Shown: positions 33,574 through 42,869, numbered from the stretch's first letter. The stretch is 64,000 nt of DNA from DASUPK01 sp963801055 (GCA_963801055.1 CAWDDE010000002.1:15265-79264); one strand, 5' to 3'. Notes: generated from the sequence alone by a model not told the origin. Program-made: numbers and translations.

Positions 33574-34778
33574 TGGAAGCCCGGACCGAGACAGCTCCTG
33601 CGCTGAGCCGCCTGCCCACCTGGAGCCTGATCGGCGCACCGCTCGCGCTTATCGCGGCCGCGATCGCCCTGTTCGCCGCCCTCGGAGGCCCCGGGCTCGA
33701 CGAGCGTCGCGGACCGCCTGTTGAGGAGCTGGCCGTGGAACGCACCGTGCTGCACGCGGGCGAGATCCAGCTCACGGTTCGCAATACCGGCCCGGATGAC
33801 GTGCAGGTCGCCCAGGTGGCGGTCAACGACTCCTACGTCGCGTTCAACTCCCAGCCGGATGGAGAGGTCGGTCATCTCGGGGAGCAGAAGCTCACCCTCG
33901 ACTACCCATGGCAGGAGGGCGGCGCCTACACGATCTCGATGCTGACCTCCACCGGGGCGACGATTGAGCACACCATCGACGCCGCGGTGGAGACGCCGGA
34001 TGCCGGGGGCGGGTTCTACGCGCTGATGAGCCTTCTGGGCATCTACGTCGGCATCATCCCGGTTGCTCTCGGGATGTTGTTCATGCCTGCTCTGCGTCGC
34101 GTCTCAGAGGATTGGGTGCGCATGTTCATGGCGGTCACGATCGGCCTGCTCGGCTTTCTGGTGATCGACGGCGGGCTCGAGGGCATCGAGATCGGGCAGG
34201 AGTCGAGCGGAGCCTTCGGCGGGGTCGAGCTGATCTTCTTCGGAGCGGCGCTCGCGTACCTCGCGCTGACCGCGATCGACCGCCGCCTGAAGGCCGGGAT
34301 CGAGCGTAAGCGAGCCGCGGGTGCGGGAGCCTTCCGGCTCTCTCTGATGGTCGCCATTGGGATCGGGCTCCACAACCTGGGCGAGGGCCTGGCGATCGGC
34401 TCCGCTTACGCGGTCGGCTCGCTGGCGCTGGGCGCGTTCCTCGTCATCGGCTTCGCCATCCATAACACGACGGAGGGCCTGGCAATCGTCGCGCCGCTGG
34501 CGCGGGCAGAGCCACCGGGACTGGCGCGACTGTCGGCGCTCGGATTGATCGCCGGAGGGCCGGCAATCCTCGGCGCGGTGGTCGGCGGCGCTGCATACAA
34601 CCAGGAGCTGGCCACCTTCCTGATCGGTGTGGGAGTCGGTGCAATCGTCCAGGTGATCGGCCAGCTGCTGCCCTCGATCCGGGACCGCCAGGGACAGGCT
34701 CTGCACCCGCTCAGCATCGCCGGGCTCCTGGTCGGCGCGGGGATCCTCTACCTGACCAGCCTGATGGTGAGCGTCTGA
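33573..34778 (+). CDS. ZIP-family metal transporter with extracytoplasmic N-terminal domain
   Basis: 401 residues, ATG overlapping the oxidase stop by one base (TGATG). Residues 15-38 form a membrane helix, about 50-140 a beta-sandwich that should lie outside, and 148-401 the transporter. ZIP metal sites are visible in H267-N-L-G-E271 and H297-N-T-T-E301. The family moves Zn, Fe or Mn into the cytoplasm, or out of compartments. The fused outer domain (ERTVLHAGEIQLTVRNTG) is unusual for ZIP proteins and may receive metal from the coupled multicopper oxidase. Confidence 0.85.
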   Translation: MEARTETAPALSRLPTWSLIGAPLALIAAAIALFAALGGPGLDERRGPPVEELAVERTVLHAGEIQLTVRNTGPDDVQVAQVAVNDSYVAFNSQPDGEVGHLGEQKLTLDYPWQEGGAYTISMLTSTGATIEHTIDAAVETPDAGGGFYALMSLLGIYVGIIPVALGMLFMPALRRVSEDWVRMFMAVTIGLLGFLVIDGGLEGIEIGQESSGAFGGVELIFFGAALAYLALTAIDRRLKAGIERKRAAGAGAFRLSLMVAIGIGLHNLGEGLAIGSAYAVGSLALGAFLVIGFAIHNTTEGLAIVAPLARAEPPGLARLSALGLIAGGPAILGAVVGGAAYNQELATFLIGVGVGAIVQVIGQLLPSIRDRQGQALHPLSIAGLLVGAGILYLTSLMVSV

Positions 34779-35518
34779 TGGCGGCGGCGGCAGAGCGAAG
34801 CGGGCGGACGCCAACCGCTCCACGTGGCCACCACGCTCACCGCGGGCGCCAGATCAACGAGGGCGCGGAGAACTACGCAAAGGCCATCTACCACCTCCAG
34901 GGCCGCAGCAACGACCACGTGCACACCAACGCTGTCGCAGAGCGGCTCGGGGTGACGTCGGCCTCAGCCTCGGCGATGCTCAAGCGGCTCTCCGACGAGG
35001 GCCTGCTCGATTACGAGCCCTACCACGGGGCCCGGCTCACCGCCAAGGGCGAGCTGGTGGCGCTGGAGACGATCCGCCATCACCGGCTGATCGAACTCTT
35101 CCTTGCCGATGTCCTGGGGATGCCATGGGACCGCGTCCACGAGGAGGCCGAGGTCCTGGAGCATCACATCTCCGAGGAGCTCGAGGAGCTGATCGCGGCG
35201 AAGCTGGGCCAGCCCGTCCTGGACCCGCACGGAGACCCGATCCCCGACAGCGACCTTGCGATCAGCAACGACGATTCGGTGCCGCTCACCGAGCTCGAGC
35301 CGGGCGAGCGGGGGACCTTCGCCCGCGTTTCGGACAGCGACGCGTCGATGCTGCGCTACCTCACCGAGCGCGAGATCCAGCCGGGTGTTCGCCTGCTGGT
35401 GAGGAGCCACGAGCCCTTCGGGGGGCCCTTGATCGTCGAGATCGCCGGCAGCACGCATCCCCTCGGGCGTCAACTCGCGGGCAGCATGAGGGTTCGTAGG
35501 GAGGCGATCCGTGAGTAA
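34778..35518 (+). CDS. DtxR/MntR-family metal-dependent repressor
   Basis: 246 residues, ATG overlapping the ZIP stop (TGATG). A His-rich tail (GHHAHRGR) precedes the DtxR helix-turn-helix (YAKAIYHLQGR, AVAERLGVTSASASAMLKRLS), the metal-binding/dimer domain (HHRLIELFLADVLGMPW, HEEAEVLEHHIS) and a C-terminal FeoA/SH3-like domain (LTELEPGERGTFARVSD). These proteins repress metal uptake when Mn2+ or Fe2+ is abundant. Coupled to NRAMP downstream by an 8-base overlap, Mn sensing is favoured. It probably acts at the palindrome before the oxidase gene. Confidence 0.9.
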   Translation: MAAAAERSGRTPTAPRGHHAHRGRQINEGAENYAKAIYHLQGRSNDHVHTNAVAERLGVTSASASAMLKRLSDEGLLDYEPYHGARLTAKGELVALETIRHHRLIELFLADVLGMPWDRVHEEAEVLEHHISEELEELIAAKLGQPVLDPHGDPIPDSDLAISNDDSVPLTELEPGERGTFARVSDSDASMLRYLTEREIQPGVRLLVRSHEPFGGPLIVEIAGSTHPLGRQLAGSMRVRREAIRE

Positions 35519-36896
35519 GCCCGATCTGAGGGTTGGCGAGGAGGAAGCCGCCCTCGTCGAGCCCGTCCCGGGCGGCTCCGCCGCGGCGACACAGCCCGCC
35601 AACGGGCAGGGAACGATCGAGGACGTCCTTCCAGGCGAGGCCGCCGTCGCGCGTGCTGCGCGCCGCTCGCTGGAGGGCCGCTCGCGCGGCCTGCCGCGGA
35701 TCTGGCCCTTCCTCGGCCCGGCCTTCATCGCCGCCGTCGCCTACATCGACCCGGGCAACTTCGCGACCAACATCGCCGGCGGCGCAAAGTTCGGCTACCT
35801 GCTGCTCTGGGTGGTGCTCGCGGCGAACCTGATCGCGATGGTCGTCCAGACCCAATCCGCGAAGCTCGGAATCGCCACCGGCAAGAACCTCCCCGAAGCG
35901 TGCCGCGCCCTTTTCACTCGCCGTACCTCGATCGGCCTCTGGATCCAGGCCGAGATCGTGGCGATGTCGACTGACATCGCCGAGGTGGTCGGTGCGGCCC
36001 TGGCCCTCAACCTCCTCTTCGGGATGCCGCTGTTCGCGGCCGGCCTGGTCGCTGGCGCGGTTGCCTTCGCAATCCTGGCGCTCCAGCAGCGCGGCTTCCG
36101 CCGTCTCGAGGCGGTGATCTCGGGAATGGTGGGGGTGGTCGTCATCGGCTTCGCCTTCGAGATCGTCAATGCGAAGCCCGACGGGGGCGAGGCTTTGAAG
36201 CATCTTGTGGTGCCCGGCTTCGCGGGCACCGAGAGCGTCCTGCTCGCCACCGGGATCATCGGCGCGACGGTGATGCCTCACGTGATCTACCTGCACTCGG
36301 CGCTCACCCAGCGGCGGGTGGTCGGCCGCAACGAACGGGAGAAGCGCCAGATCCTCCGCTTCGAGCGCATCGACGTCGTCATCGCGATGGCGCTCGCCGG
36401 GCTCGTGAACATGTCGATGATGGCGATGGCGGCCGGCCTCTTCCACACCTCCGGCCTGGTCGAGATCGACAGCATCGAGGGCGCCTACGACGGGCTCCGC
36501 AACCTCGTCTCCTCGAACGCGGCGGTCGTCTTTGGCATCGCCCTGCTCGCCTCGGGGCTCGCCTCGTCCTCGGTGGGGACTATGTCGGGCCAGGTGGTGA
36601 TGCAGGGATTCATCCAGCGGCGAATCCCGATCTTCCTGCGACGGGCGATCACACTTATCCCGGCCCTCATCGTTCTCGGCGTGGGGCTGCCCCCTACCGA
36701 CGCTCTGGTGATCAGCCAGGTCGTCCTCTCCTTCGGCATCCCCTTCGCGCTGGTGCCTTTGCTGATGATCTGCGCGAAGCCGGAGTTCATGGGCTCGCTT
36801 GTCAGTCCCCGTTGGCTGACCGCGATCGCCGGGACGCTCGCCGGACTGATCATCGCGCTGAACGTCTTCCTCCTCCAACAGCTCTTCTTCGCCTAG
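35511..36896 (+). CDS. mntH: NRAMP-family divalent metal transporter
   Basis: 461 residues; the GTG start lies inside the end of the regulator gene. A 60-residue disordered N-terminal tail is longer than usual. Metal ligands match NRAMP structures: D80-P-G-N83 in helix 1 and M255-P-H257 in helix 6 (GATVMPHVIYLHSAL). It imports Mn2+ (or Fe2+) with protons. Last gene of the oxidase-ZIP-DtxR-NRAMP operon, a full uptake, sensing and oxidation set. Confidence 0.92.
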   Translation: MSKPDLRVGEEEAALVEPVPGGSAAATQPANGQGTIEDVLPGEAAVARAARRSLEGRSRGLPRIWPFLGPAFIAAVAYIDPGNFATNIAGGAKFGYLLLWVVLAANLIAMVVQTQSAKLGIATGKNLPEACRALFTRRTSIGLWIQAEIVAMSTDIAEVVGAALALNLLFGMPLFAAGLVAGAVAFAILALQQRGFRRLEAVISGMVGVVVIGFAFEIVNAKPDGGEALKHLVVPGFAGTESVLLATGIIGATVMPHVIYLHSALTQRRVVGRNEREKRQILRFERIDVVIAMALAGLVNMSMMAMAAGLFHTSGLVEIDSIEGAYDGLRNLVSSNAAVVFGIALLASGLASSSVGTMSGQVVMQGFIQRRIPIFLRRAITLIPALIVLGVGLPPTDALVISQVVLSFGIPFALVPLLMICAKPEFMGSLVSPRWLTAIAGTLAGLIIALNVFLLQQLFFA

Positions 36897-36905
36897 ATTC
36901 TGAGC

Positions 36906-37268
36906 ATGGCCCTGGCCCAGGACTTCCAGGCGGTCGTCGACTCACTGCCGGACGACTGGACGGACCTCGCGCTCGACCTGCGGATCGCGGATGAGTCCCG
37001 ATACGTCGATGCCGCAGTGATGCTCTCCCAGGTGAACGCAAAGCCGTATTCGCACGCCGACTGGCACTGGCGGATCAACGTGGCCCATCGCTTCGGCCAC
37101 GCCGCCGCGGCCGAGACGGTCAGAGGCATTCTCGCCAAGCTCGACCGCGAGGAAATCTTTGGCGAGCTGCGCGTCCGCGACGCGCAGGAGGGTCGCGCGG
37201 AGGTCGTGCAGATGTGGGGACGGCCTGAGAGCGTGCGCCGCGACTTCCGCCGCCGCCGCAGCCTCTAG
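36906..37268 (+). CDS. Hypothetical 120-residue protein
   Basis: Starts nine bases after the NRAMP stop, with TAGATT exactly six bases before the ATG, so it probably has a leaderless mRNA of its own as well as readthrough. Sequence features are a Trp/His-rich middle (YSHADWHWRINVAHRFGHAA) and a basic C-terminus (RRDFRRRRS). No family recognised. The histidines could bind metal, which fits its neighbours, but this is speculation. Confidence 0.65.
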   Translation: MALAQDFQAVVDSLPDDWTDLALDLRIADESRYVDAAVMLSQVNAKPYSHADWHWRINVAHRFGHAAAAETVRGILAKLDREEIFGELRVRDAQEGRAEVVQMWGRPESVRRDFRRRRSL

Positions 37269-37308
37269 GTGGACGGATGATCCGGGTTCATCGCGACAGC
37301 CCCCGCTG

Positions 37309-37626
37309 ATGGCGCGAGTCGCCGTCTTGGTGCAGGACCTGATGCTGGCCAGCCGGGTCCGCACCTCGCTGGAGGGCGCAGGCCACGAGGTGGAGCAGAA
37401 CTCGAGCCTCCCCGACGAGCTCGATGGGGTGGACCTCGTCGTCGCCGACCTCGATGCGGTCTCGCCCGAGAACCTCGCGGACCTGAGGATGCCCGTGATC
37501 GGCTTCTACCAGCACACCGACACGGAGATGAAAGAGCGTGCCGACCGGGCGGCCCTCGCGTTTGCTGTCCCGCGGAGCCGCATGGTCAGGGAGCTGCCGG
37601 AGCTCGTCGATCGGGCGCTCGGCTAG
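37309..37626 (+). CDS. Degenerate receiver-like protein
   Basis: 105 residues with the alternating beta-alpha pattern of a response-regulator receiver (VAVLVQDLMLASRVRTSLEGA, VDLVVADLDAV, MPVIGFYQHT). The acidic pair of the first loop is reduced to QD and the conserved lysine is absent, so phosphorylation is doubtful. Such pseudo-receivers can act as protein-interaction modules. No output domain. Its stop overlaps the convergent solute-binding gene by four bases. Confidence 0.65.
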   Translation: MARVAVLVQDLMLASRVRTSLEGAGHEVEQNSSLPDELDGVDLVVADLDAVSPENLADLRMPVIGFYQHTDTEMKERADRAALAFAVPRSRMVRELPELVDRALG

Positions 37627-38558
37627 CCAGCCTGCAGGAGGCCGGCGTGAACGGCCCAAGCGTGCCAGCGCTCGACCGAGGCGGGCTCCAGGTGCGGCGT
37701 GGCCACGCTACGTCCGAGCGCGAACGCCCCAGCCGAGGTGAGCGATTCCAGCTGTGCCTTTTGCGCGGAGCGGTCGAGACCCGGCACTCGGTTGAAGAGG
37801 TCATCCAGTGCTTTCTGCGGGTCTCGCCCGAGCACCCCGTATCCGCGCGTGAGCGCCGCGGTCAGGCGGGCGCCGAGTTGCTCGTCGCCGGCCTTTGCCA
37901 CCACGACCAGCTCCGGGTAGCGCGGCGCCCCGAACTGGTCGACCCGGAACTCACGGATCGGGATGCCGCGCCGCTCGAGCTGGACGCCCTCGGCGTTCCA
38001 GAACGCCGTGGCCGCGTCGAGCTTGCCCGCGGCCAAATCGGCGACGGCGTTGAAGCCGATGGTCACGCGGTGCACCGACGAGGGGTCGACTCCGCCGGAT
38101 CTCAGCACCGTATCGAGCACGGCGTCGTCGGAGGGGACCCCTGTAACGCCGATCGTCTTGCCAGCGAGGTCGGCGGGGGTCCGGATCTCGTTTCTGTCCC
38201 GGGCGATCACCGAGGCGAGGGGACGCTGGACGATGGCGGCGATCGCGACCAGGTCGAGGCCCCGCTCGCGTGCGATGCCGAAGTCGTTGATGTCCATCAC
38301 CGCTAAGGCGGCGCGGCCGGACTCGAGCAGGTTCGCGCTGTCGGCCGTGCTGGACGGCTCGCGGATCGTGAGGTCTAGACCCTCGTCCCCAAATTCGCCG
38401 CTGGCCTCGGCAGCGTAGATCCCGGAATGGACCGCATTCGGCTGGAAGTCGAGGACCAGGGTCGCGCCCTTCGGCGCGCCCGGTTCAGCGCCGCCCCCTC
38501 CGCAGCCCGTCAGGGCTGCCAGGAAGGCGGCCGCCAGCAGCGCGGCGACCCTTCTCAT
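37623..38558 (-). CDS. NMT1/THI5-like solute-binding lipoprotein
   Basis: 311 residues. Lipobox at LAALTGCGGGG. The mature part matches periplasmic-binding type II proteins of the ThiY/NMT1 group: LVLDFQPNAVHSGIYAAEAS, ALAVMDINDFGIARERG, GKTIGVTGVPSDD. These capture thiamine precursors, riboflavin or sulfonate-type ligands for an ABC importer. No permease or ATPase gene is adjacent, so the partner must lie elsewhere. A clear riboswitch is not seen in the 57 bases upstream. Confidence 0.83.
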   Translation of the reverse strand: MRRVAALLAAAFLAALTGCGGGGAEPGAPKGATLVLDFQPNAVHSGIYAAEASGEFGDEGLDLTIREPSSTADSANLLESGRAALAVMDINDFGIARERGLDLVAIAAIVQRPLASVIARDRNEIRTPADLAGKTIGVTGVPSDDAVLDTVLRSGGVDPSSVHRVTIGFNAVADLAAGKLDAATAFWNAEGVQLERRGIPIREFRVDQFGAPRYPELVVVAKAGDEQLGARLTAALTRGYGVLGRDPQKALDDLFNRVPGLDRSAQKAQLESLTSAGAFALGRSVATPHLEPASVERWHAWAVHAGLLQAG

Positions 38559-38631
38559 CCACGCCGACCCTATCCCTAAGGCGCGGATAAAACCTTCCCG
38601 GGGGCGCTCTCGGCCGTGACGGAATTCCGGT

Positions 38632-38668
38632 TAGACTGCGCGCCGCCTCACGGCAGTGGGGCTTTTTT
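38632..38668 (+). promoter_or_regulatory. Promoter followed by terminator-like hairpin and T6 in the aquaporin leader
   Basis: TAGACT (38632-38637) fits a -10 element. Starting about eight bases later, GCCTCAC (38645-38651), loop GGCA, GTGGGGC (38656-38662) forms a 7-bp stem with one G-T pair, followed directly by TTTTTT (38663-38668). This is a textbook intrinsic terminator placed before the aquaporin ribosome-binding site. No plus-strand gene immediately precedes it, so it may be an attenuator. Confidence 0.55.
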
Positions 38669-38693
38669 GAGGTCTACGAGGAGGTCGGTTCAA

Positions 38694-39518
38694 GTGCAAG
38701 ATCGAGGTCTCGCCGCGTACATCGCAGAGCTGGTCGGGACGCTGCTGCTGGTCTTCTTCATCACCAGCGTCGTCGCGCTCTACGTCGCCACGGGCGAGAA
38801 CGCCCAGTTCGGGTCCGACTTCGCCGTCGTCGGCCTGACCCACTTCCTCGTGCTCTTCGCACTGATCATCAGCATCGGCGTCGCCAGCGGCGGGCACTTC
38901 AACCCAGCCGTGACGGCCGCCTTCATCGCGATCCGCAGGATCGACCCGATCGACGGGCTCGTCTACATCCTCGCCCAGCTCTCCGGTGGCGTGCTCGGCG
39001 CGCTGCTGACCAAGGCGTTCCTGCTGGACGAGGGCCGCGCCTCGGACTACGGGACCCCCAAGGTCAGCGCGCTGCTCGGCGGGGCCTTTCAGGGCTTCCT
39101 CCTCGAGGGGATCGGCGCGTTCGTGCTGGTGCTGACAGTGCTTGCCGTAGCCCTCAACCCCGAGACCCGGCGCTGGGCCGCACTCGCGGTCGGCGGCGCG
39201 CTCGGCTTCCTGGTGATGGTGCTCGGGCCGCTCACGGGCGGCTCGTTCAACCCCGCCCGCTGGTTCGGGCCGGCGCTGGTCAGCAACCACTTCACCGACT
39301 GGTGGGCGTACGTCCTCGGTCCGCTCGTCGGCGGGCTGCTCGCCGCCGGCGTCTACAAGTTCATCATCGAGCCAACGAGCGGGCCGGTGCAGGAAATGGC
39401 GGACAGGGTCGCTCCGCGCGGGCCCGCTCCGCCCGCCGGCGAGGCGCCGCCGCTGCGCCAGAGCGACAGCGGCGGTCCTCCACCGGCATCGCCGCCGGGC
39501 GGGATCGCGGGCTCGTAA
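38694..39518 (+). CDS. Aquaporin / glycerol facilitator family channel
   Basis: 274 residues from GTG 38694 with GAGGAGG nine bases upstream. Six membrane helices and two half-helices with the pore motifs GGHFNPAVTAAF and GGSFNPARWFGPAL. The short loop after the second NPA suggests a water channel (AqpZ-like) rather than a glycerol channel. The C-terminal 40 residues are a Pro/Gly-rich tail. A terminator-like element in its leader could control expression, for example in osmotic stress. Confidence 0.9.
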   Translation: MQDRGLAAYIAELVGTLLLVFFITSVVALYVATGENAQFGSDFAVVGLTHFLVLFALIISIGVASGGHFNPAVTAAFIAIRRIDPIDGLVYILAQLSGGVLGALLTKAFLLDEGRASDYGTPKVSALLGGAFQGFLLEGIGAFVLVLTVLAVALNPETRRWAALAVGGALGFLVMVLGPLTGGSFNPARWFGPALVSNHFTDWWAYVLGPLVGGLLAAGVYKFIIEPTSGPVQEMADRVAPRGPAPPAGEAPPLRQSDSGGPPPASPPGGIAGS

Positions 39519-39566
39519 CGGGCGCGGACAGGTCTGGGCGCTCCACTTCGCTAGTTTGGCCCTGCG

Positions 39567-41832
39567 ATGCGCAGGGTCACCTTCTCGCGCAACTACACGC
39601 TCTCGCTCTCGAGAACGTGTCAGTGCTACTGCAAGTACTGCGCCTTCGCCACGCACCGCGCCCACATCCACGATCCGGATGAGGTCGAGCGCCGCTTGGA
39701 CGAGGCGGTGCGCAGGAACTCCAAGGAGCTGCTCGTTCTCACCGGCGAGCGGCCGGAGGTGAATCCGGAGGTCGCGAAGCGCCTGCGCGACTGGGGGCAC
39801 GAGGACTTCACCTCGTACGTCGTCTGGGCCTGCCAGCGGGGAATCGACCGGGGCCTCCTTCCCCACACGAACCTCGGTCTGCTCTCGCGCGAGGACCTCT
39901 ACCGGCTGCGCGAGGTGACCGCGTCGCAGGGGCTGATGCTGGAATCCATCAACCCCGATCTGGTCGTCCACCAAGGGTCACCCACGAAACATCCGAGGAT
40001 GCGACTGGAGACGATCCGGCTCGCGGGCGAGCTCCGGATTCCCTTCACGACGCGGGATCCTGGTCGGGATCGGGGAGACGCCGGATGAGCGGATTGCATC
40101 CCTCGAGGCAATTGCCGACGTTCAGGCGGAGTACGGCCACATCCAGGAGGTGATCCTGCAGAACTTCGTCCCGCATCCGCATTACTACGGCGCAGAAGTA
40201 GCGGATATCGCTGATCGGGCATCCAAGGGACGGTGGGCCGGCGGGGGTGGTGCCGACGACGGGACATTGGGCGAATCTAGATCCGACGGAGGCCTGGCGA
40301 GAGCTAACAAAGCCCGTGTCCCGGAGACGGCATCGCCCGCGCCGGCCCTCCCAACCTGGGCCAGCCCGGTCAGCGTCGACGACATGAAGCAACTGATCCG
40401 GGAGGCGAAGCGCCTGATGCCGGATGTCGGCGTTCAAGTGCCACCCAACCTCGCCGACTGGTGGCCCGAGCTGGTCGAGGCGGGAGCGACCGACCTCGGC
40501 GGGCTCTCCAGCAACGGCGATCACATCAGCCCCGAGGAGCCGTTCCCGAGCCCGCACCAGGTGCGCAAGGAGCTCGCGCCGCGCGGGTATGCGCTTACCG
40601 AGCGTTTGTGCGCGTATCCCCAGTATCTGGACCCGGAATGGATGGAGCAGGGTGTCCTCGATGTCGTGAAGTTGAAGTACTGGAGCTTCATTCCGAGACG
40701 GGGCTCGGGAAGGCGGCAGGAGCAACCACCTGCTCAGGAGATCGCTCCGCGCGCGATCGAGAAGGGGCAACGCGGGGAGGAGCTCAGTGAGGAGGAGCTG
40801 ACCGCGCTCTTCTCCGAGACCCGCCCGGAGGTGATCGAGTACATGCGGGCGGCGGCGGACGCGCTCCGCGCCGAGCTCGCCGGGGACACCGCCACCTTTG
40901 TCGTCAACCGGAACATCAACTTCACCAACGTCTGCGTGGTCGGCTGCGCTTTCTGCGGCTTCGGGCAGGGCAAGCGCTCACCCGACGCCTACCACGTCGC
41001 CGAGGAGGACTTCGCAGCCCGGGTCCAGGAGGCGATCGACTTTGGTGCCACCGAGATCTGCATGCAGGGCGGGATCCATCCCGACTACACGCTCGAGGAC
41101 TACGGCCACTGGCTCCGGTTGGCGAAGGAGTGTGCACCTGAGATCCATCTCCATGCCTACTCCCCGATGGAGGTGCACTACATGTGCGAGCGCTCCGGGC
41201 GTTCGCCGGCGTCGGTGTTCGAGTACCTGATCGGGTGCGGGCTCGGCTCGACTCCTGGCACCGCGGCGGAGGTGCTCCACGACGGCGTTCGCCAGCGGAT
41301 CTCGCCCAACAAGCTGCCGGTGGCCCGCTGGATCGAGATCATCGAGGCGTCGCACCGGGCAGGGCTGCGCTCGACCTCGACCGTGATGTTCGGCCACATC
41401 GAGGAGCCGCGGGAGCTGGCCCGGCACATGCGGATCGTGCGCAAGCTGCAGGAGCGCACCGGCGGGATCACTGAGTTCGTCCCGCTCAGCTTCATTCCCT
41501 ACAACACGCTGCTCGGTCGCACGCACGGGGTGGAGGAGATCTCTCGTGCCGACAACCTCAAGCACACGGCCGCGTTCCGCCTCGGGCTCGGAAGGACGAT
41601 CCCGAATCTGCAGGCGAGCTGGGTGAAGATGGGCCTCGACGCGGCCACCGAGAGCCTGCGGTGGGGCGTCAACGATCTCGGCGGGACTCTGATGGAGGAG
41701 AACATCTCCCGGATGGCGGGCTCGAGGCATGGGGTTCGGCTGGAGCCGGACCAGCTGATCGAGGCCGCCCGCCGGGCGGGGCGCACCCCGGCCCAGCGGA
41801 CGACTCTCTACGAGATCGTCGAGACCTACTGA
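39567..41832 (+). pseudogene. fbiC: FbiC (CofG-CofH fusion), F420 precursor synthase, frameshifted
   Basis: Two radical-SAM halves make 7,8-didemethyl-8-hydroxy-5-deazariboflavin for coenzyme F420. The CofG part starts at ATG 39567 (TAGTTT nine bases upstream) with CQCYCKYCAF (CX3CX2C). The frame ends at a TGA (40086-40088), but removing one base near 40053 joins ELRIPFTT to GILVGIGETPDERI and restores a 754-residue protein. The CofH half has VCVVGCAFCGF and runs intact to 41832. A Gly/Arg/Ser-rich insertion (about 40220-40350) lies between conserved CofG blocks. All other F420 genes nearby are intact, so a sequencing error is as likely as real inactivation. Confidence 0.85.
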
Positions 41833-41844
41833 AGCGGCCGAGTC

Positions 41845-42846
41845 ATGCGTGCGATGGTTCTGGACGAGCCGGGCAAGCCGCTCACAGAGCGCGAGCTGCC
41901 CGATCCGGTGCCCGGCAAGGGGCAGGTGCTGATCGAGGTGTCGGCCTGCGCCGTCTGCAGGACGGACCTGCACATCTTCGACGGCGAACTCACCGAGCCG
42001 AAACTGCCGCTGGTTCCCGGCCACATGATCGTCGGCCGCGTGGCCGGCGGGGGAGAGGGCGCCGTGCGGTTCGCCGATGGAGACCGCATCGGGGTCCCCT
42101 GGCTGGGCTGGACCGACGGCACGTGCCGCTACTGCCGCTCGGGTCGCGAGAACCTCTGTGTGCAGGGCAAATTCACGGGCTACGACTTCGACGGCGGCTA
42201 CGCCGAGCGCACGGTCGCCGACGAGCGCTTCTGCTTCCCGATCCCGGGCTCCTACACCGATGAGCACGCGGCGCCGCTGCTCTGCTCGGGACTGATCGGC
42301 TATCGGTCCCTGCGCCTGGCTGGAAAGGGGGAGCGCCTTGGCATGTATGGCTTCGGCTCCTCAGCGCACCTGATCTGTCAGGTCGCCGTGCATCAGGGCT
42401 GGAGCGTGTACGCGCTCACCCGCGAGGGCGATACCGAGAAACAGGATCTGGCTCGCTCGTTGGGAGCCGTCTGGGCCGGAGCGGTCGGCGACCCGGAGGC
42501 GCGGGACCTGGACGCCGCGATCATCTTCGCGCCCGTCGGTGAGCTGGTGCCGCAGGCGCTGGCGGCGCTCGCGCCCGGCGGGACCGTCGTCTGCGCCGGG
42601 ATCCACATGAGCGACATCCCATCCTTTCCCTACGAGATCCTCTGGCACGAGCACTCCGTTCGCTCCGTGGCCAACCTGACCCGCCTGGACGGCGTCGAGT
42701 TCATCGGCCTCGCCCCCGAGGTACCGGTGCGGACGGAGATCCAGGTCTATCCGCTCGCCAAAGCCAATTCGGCCGTCGATGACATGCGTCACGGTAGGGT
42801 TGTCGGTACCGCCGTACTCTCAGTCGGTGGACGGCCGTCCAGCTGA
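41845..42846 (+). CDS. Zinc-dependent alcohol dehydrogenase family protein
   Basis: 333 residues, 12 bases after the fbiC stop. Zinc MDR pattern: VSACAVCRTDLHIFDGEL, VPGHMIVGRV, then CRYCRSGRENLC, where the structural-zinc loop has three cysteines instead of four. The nucleotide site is GMYGFGSSAHLICQ, slightly unlike the GxGxxG norm. It resembles AdhA-like enzymes acting on small alcohols or aldehydes. The start ATG gives a typical N-terminus (MRAMVLDEPGKPL). Probably co-transcribed with fbiC, though a functional link is unclear. Confidence 0.83.
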   Translation: MRAMVLDEPGKPLTERELPDPVPGKGQVLIEVSACAVCRTDLHIFDGELTEPKLPLVPGHMIVGRVAGGGEGAVRFADGDRIGVPWLGWTDGTCRYCRSGRENLCVQGKFTGYDFDGGYAERTVADERFCFPIPGSYTDEHAAPLLCSGLIGYRSLRLAGKGERLGMYGFGSSAHLICQVAVHQGWSVYALTREGDTEKQDLARSLGAVWAGAVGDPEARDLDAAIIFAPVGELVPQALAALAPGGTVVCAGIHMSDIPSFPYEILWHEHSVRSVANLTRLDGVEFIGLAPEVPVRTEIQVYPLAKANSAVDDMRHGRVVGTAVLSVGGRPSS

Positions 42847-42869
42847 GGCTGCGGGAGAGGAACGGATAG

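Noticed and set aside
35361..36878. 505-codon minus-strand frame opposite NRAMP
   Set aside because: Asp/His/Arg-rich shadow translation; the plus strand has intact NRAMP metal ligands.
38559..38615. TPP or FMN riboswitch before the NMT1/THI5-like lipoprotein gene
   Set aside because: Less than 60 bases before the divergent promoter and no conserved riboswitch core seen.
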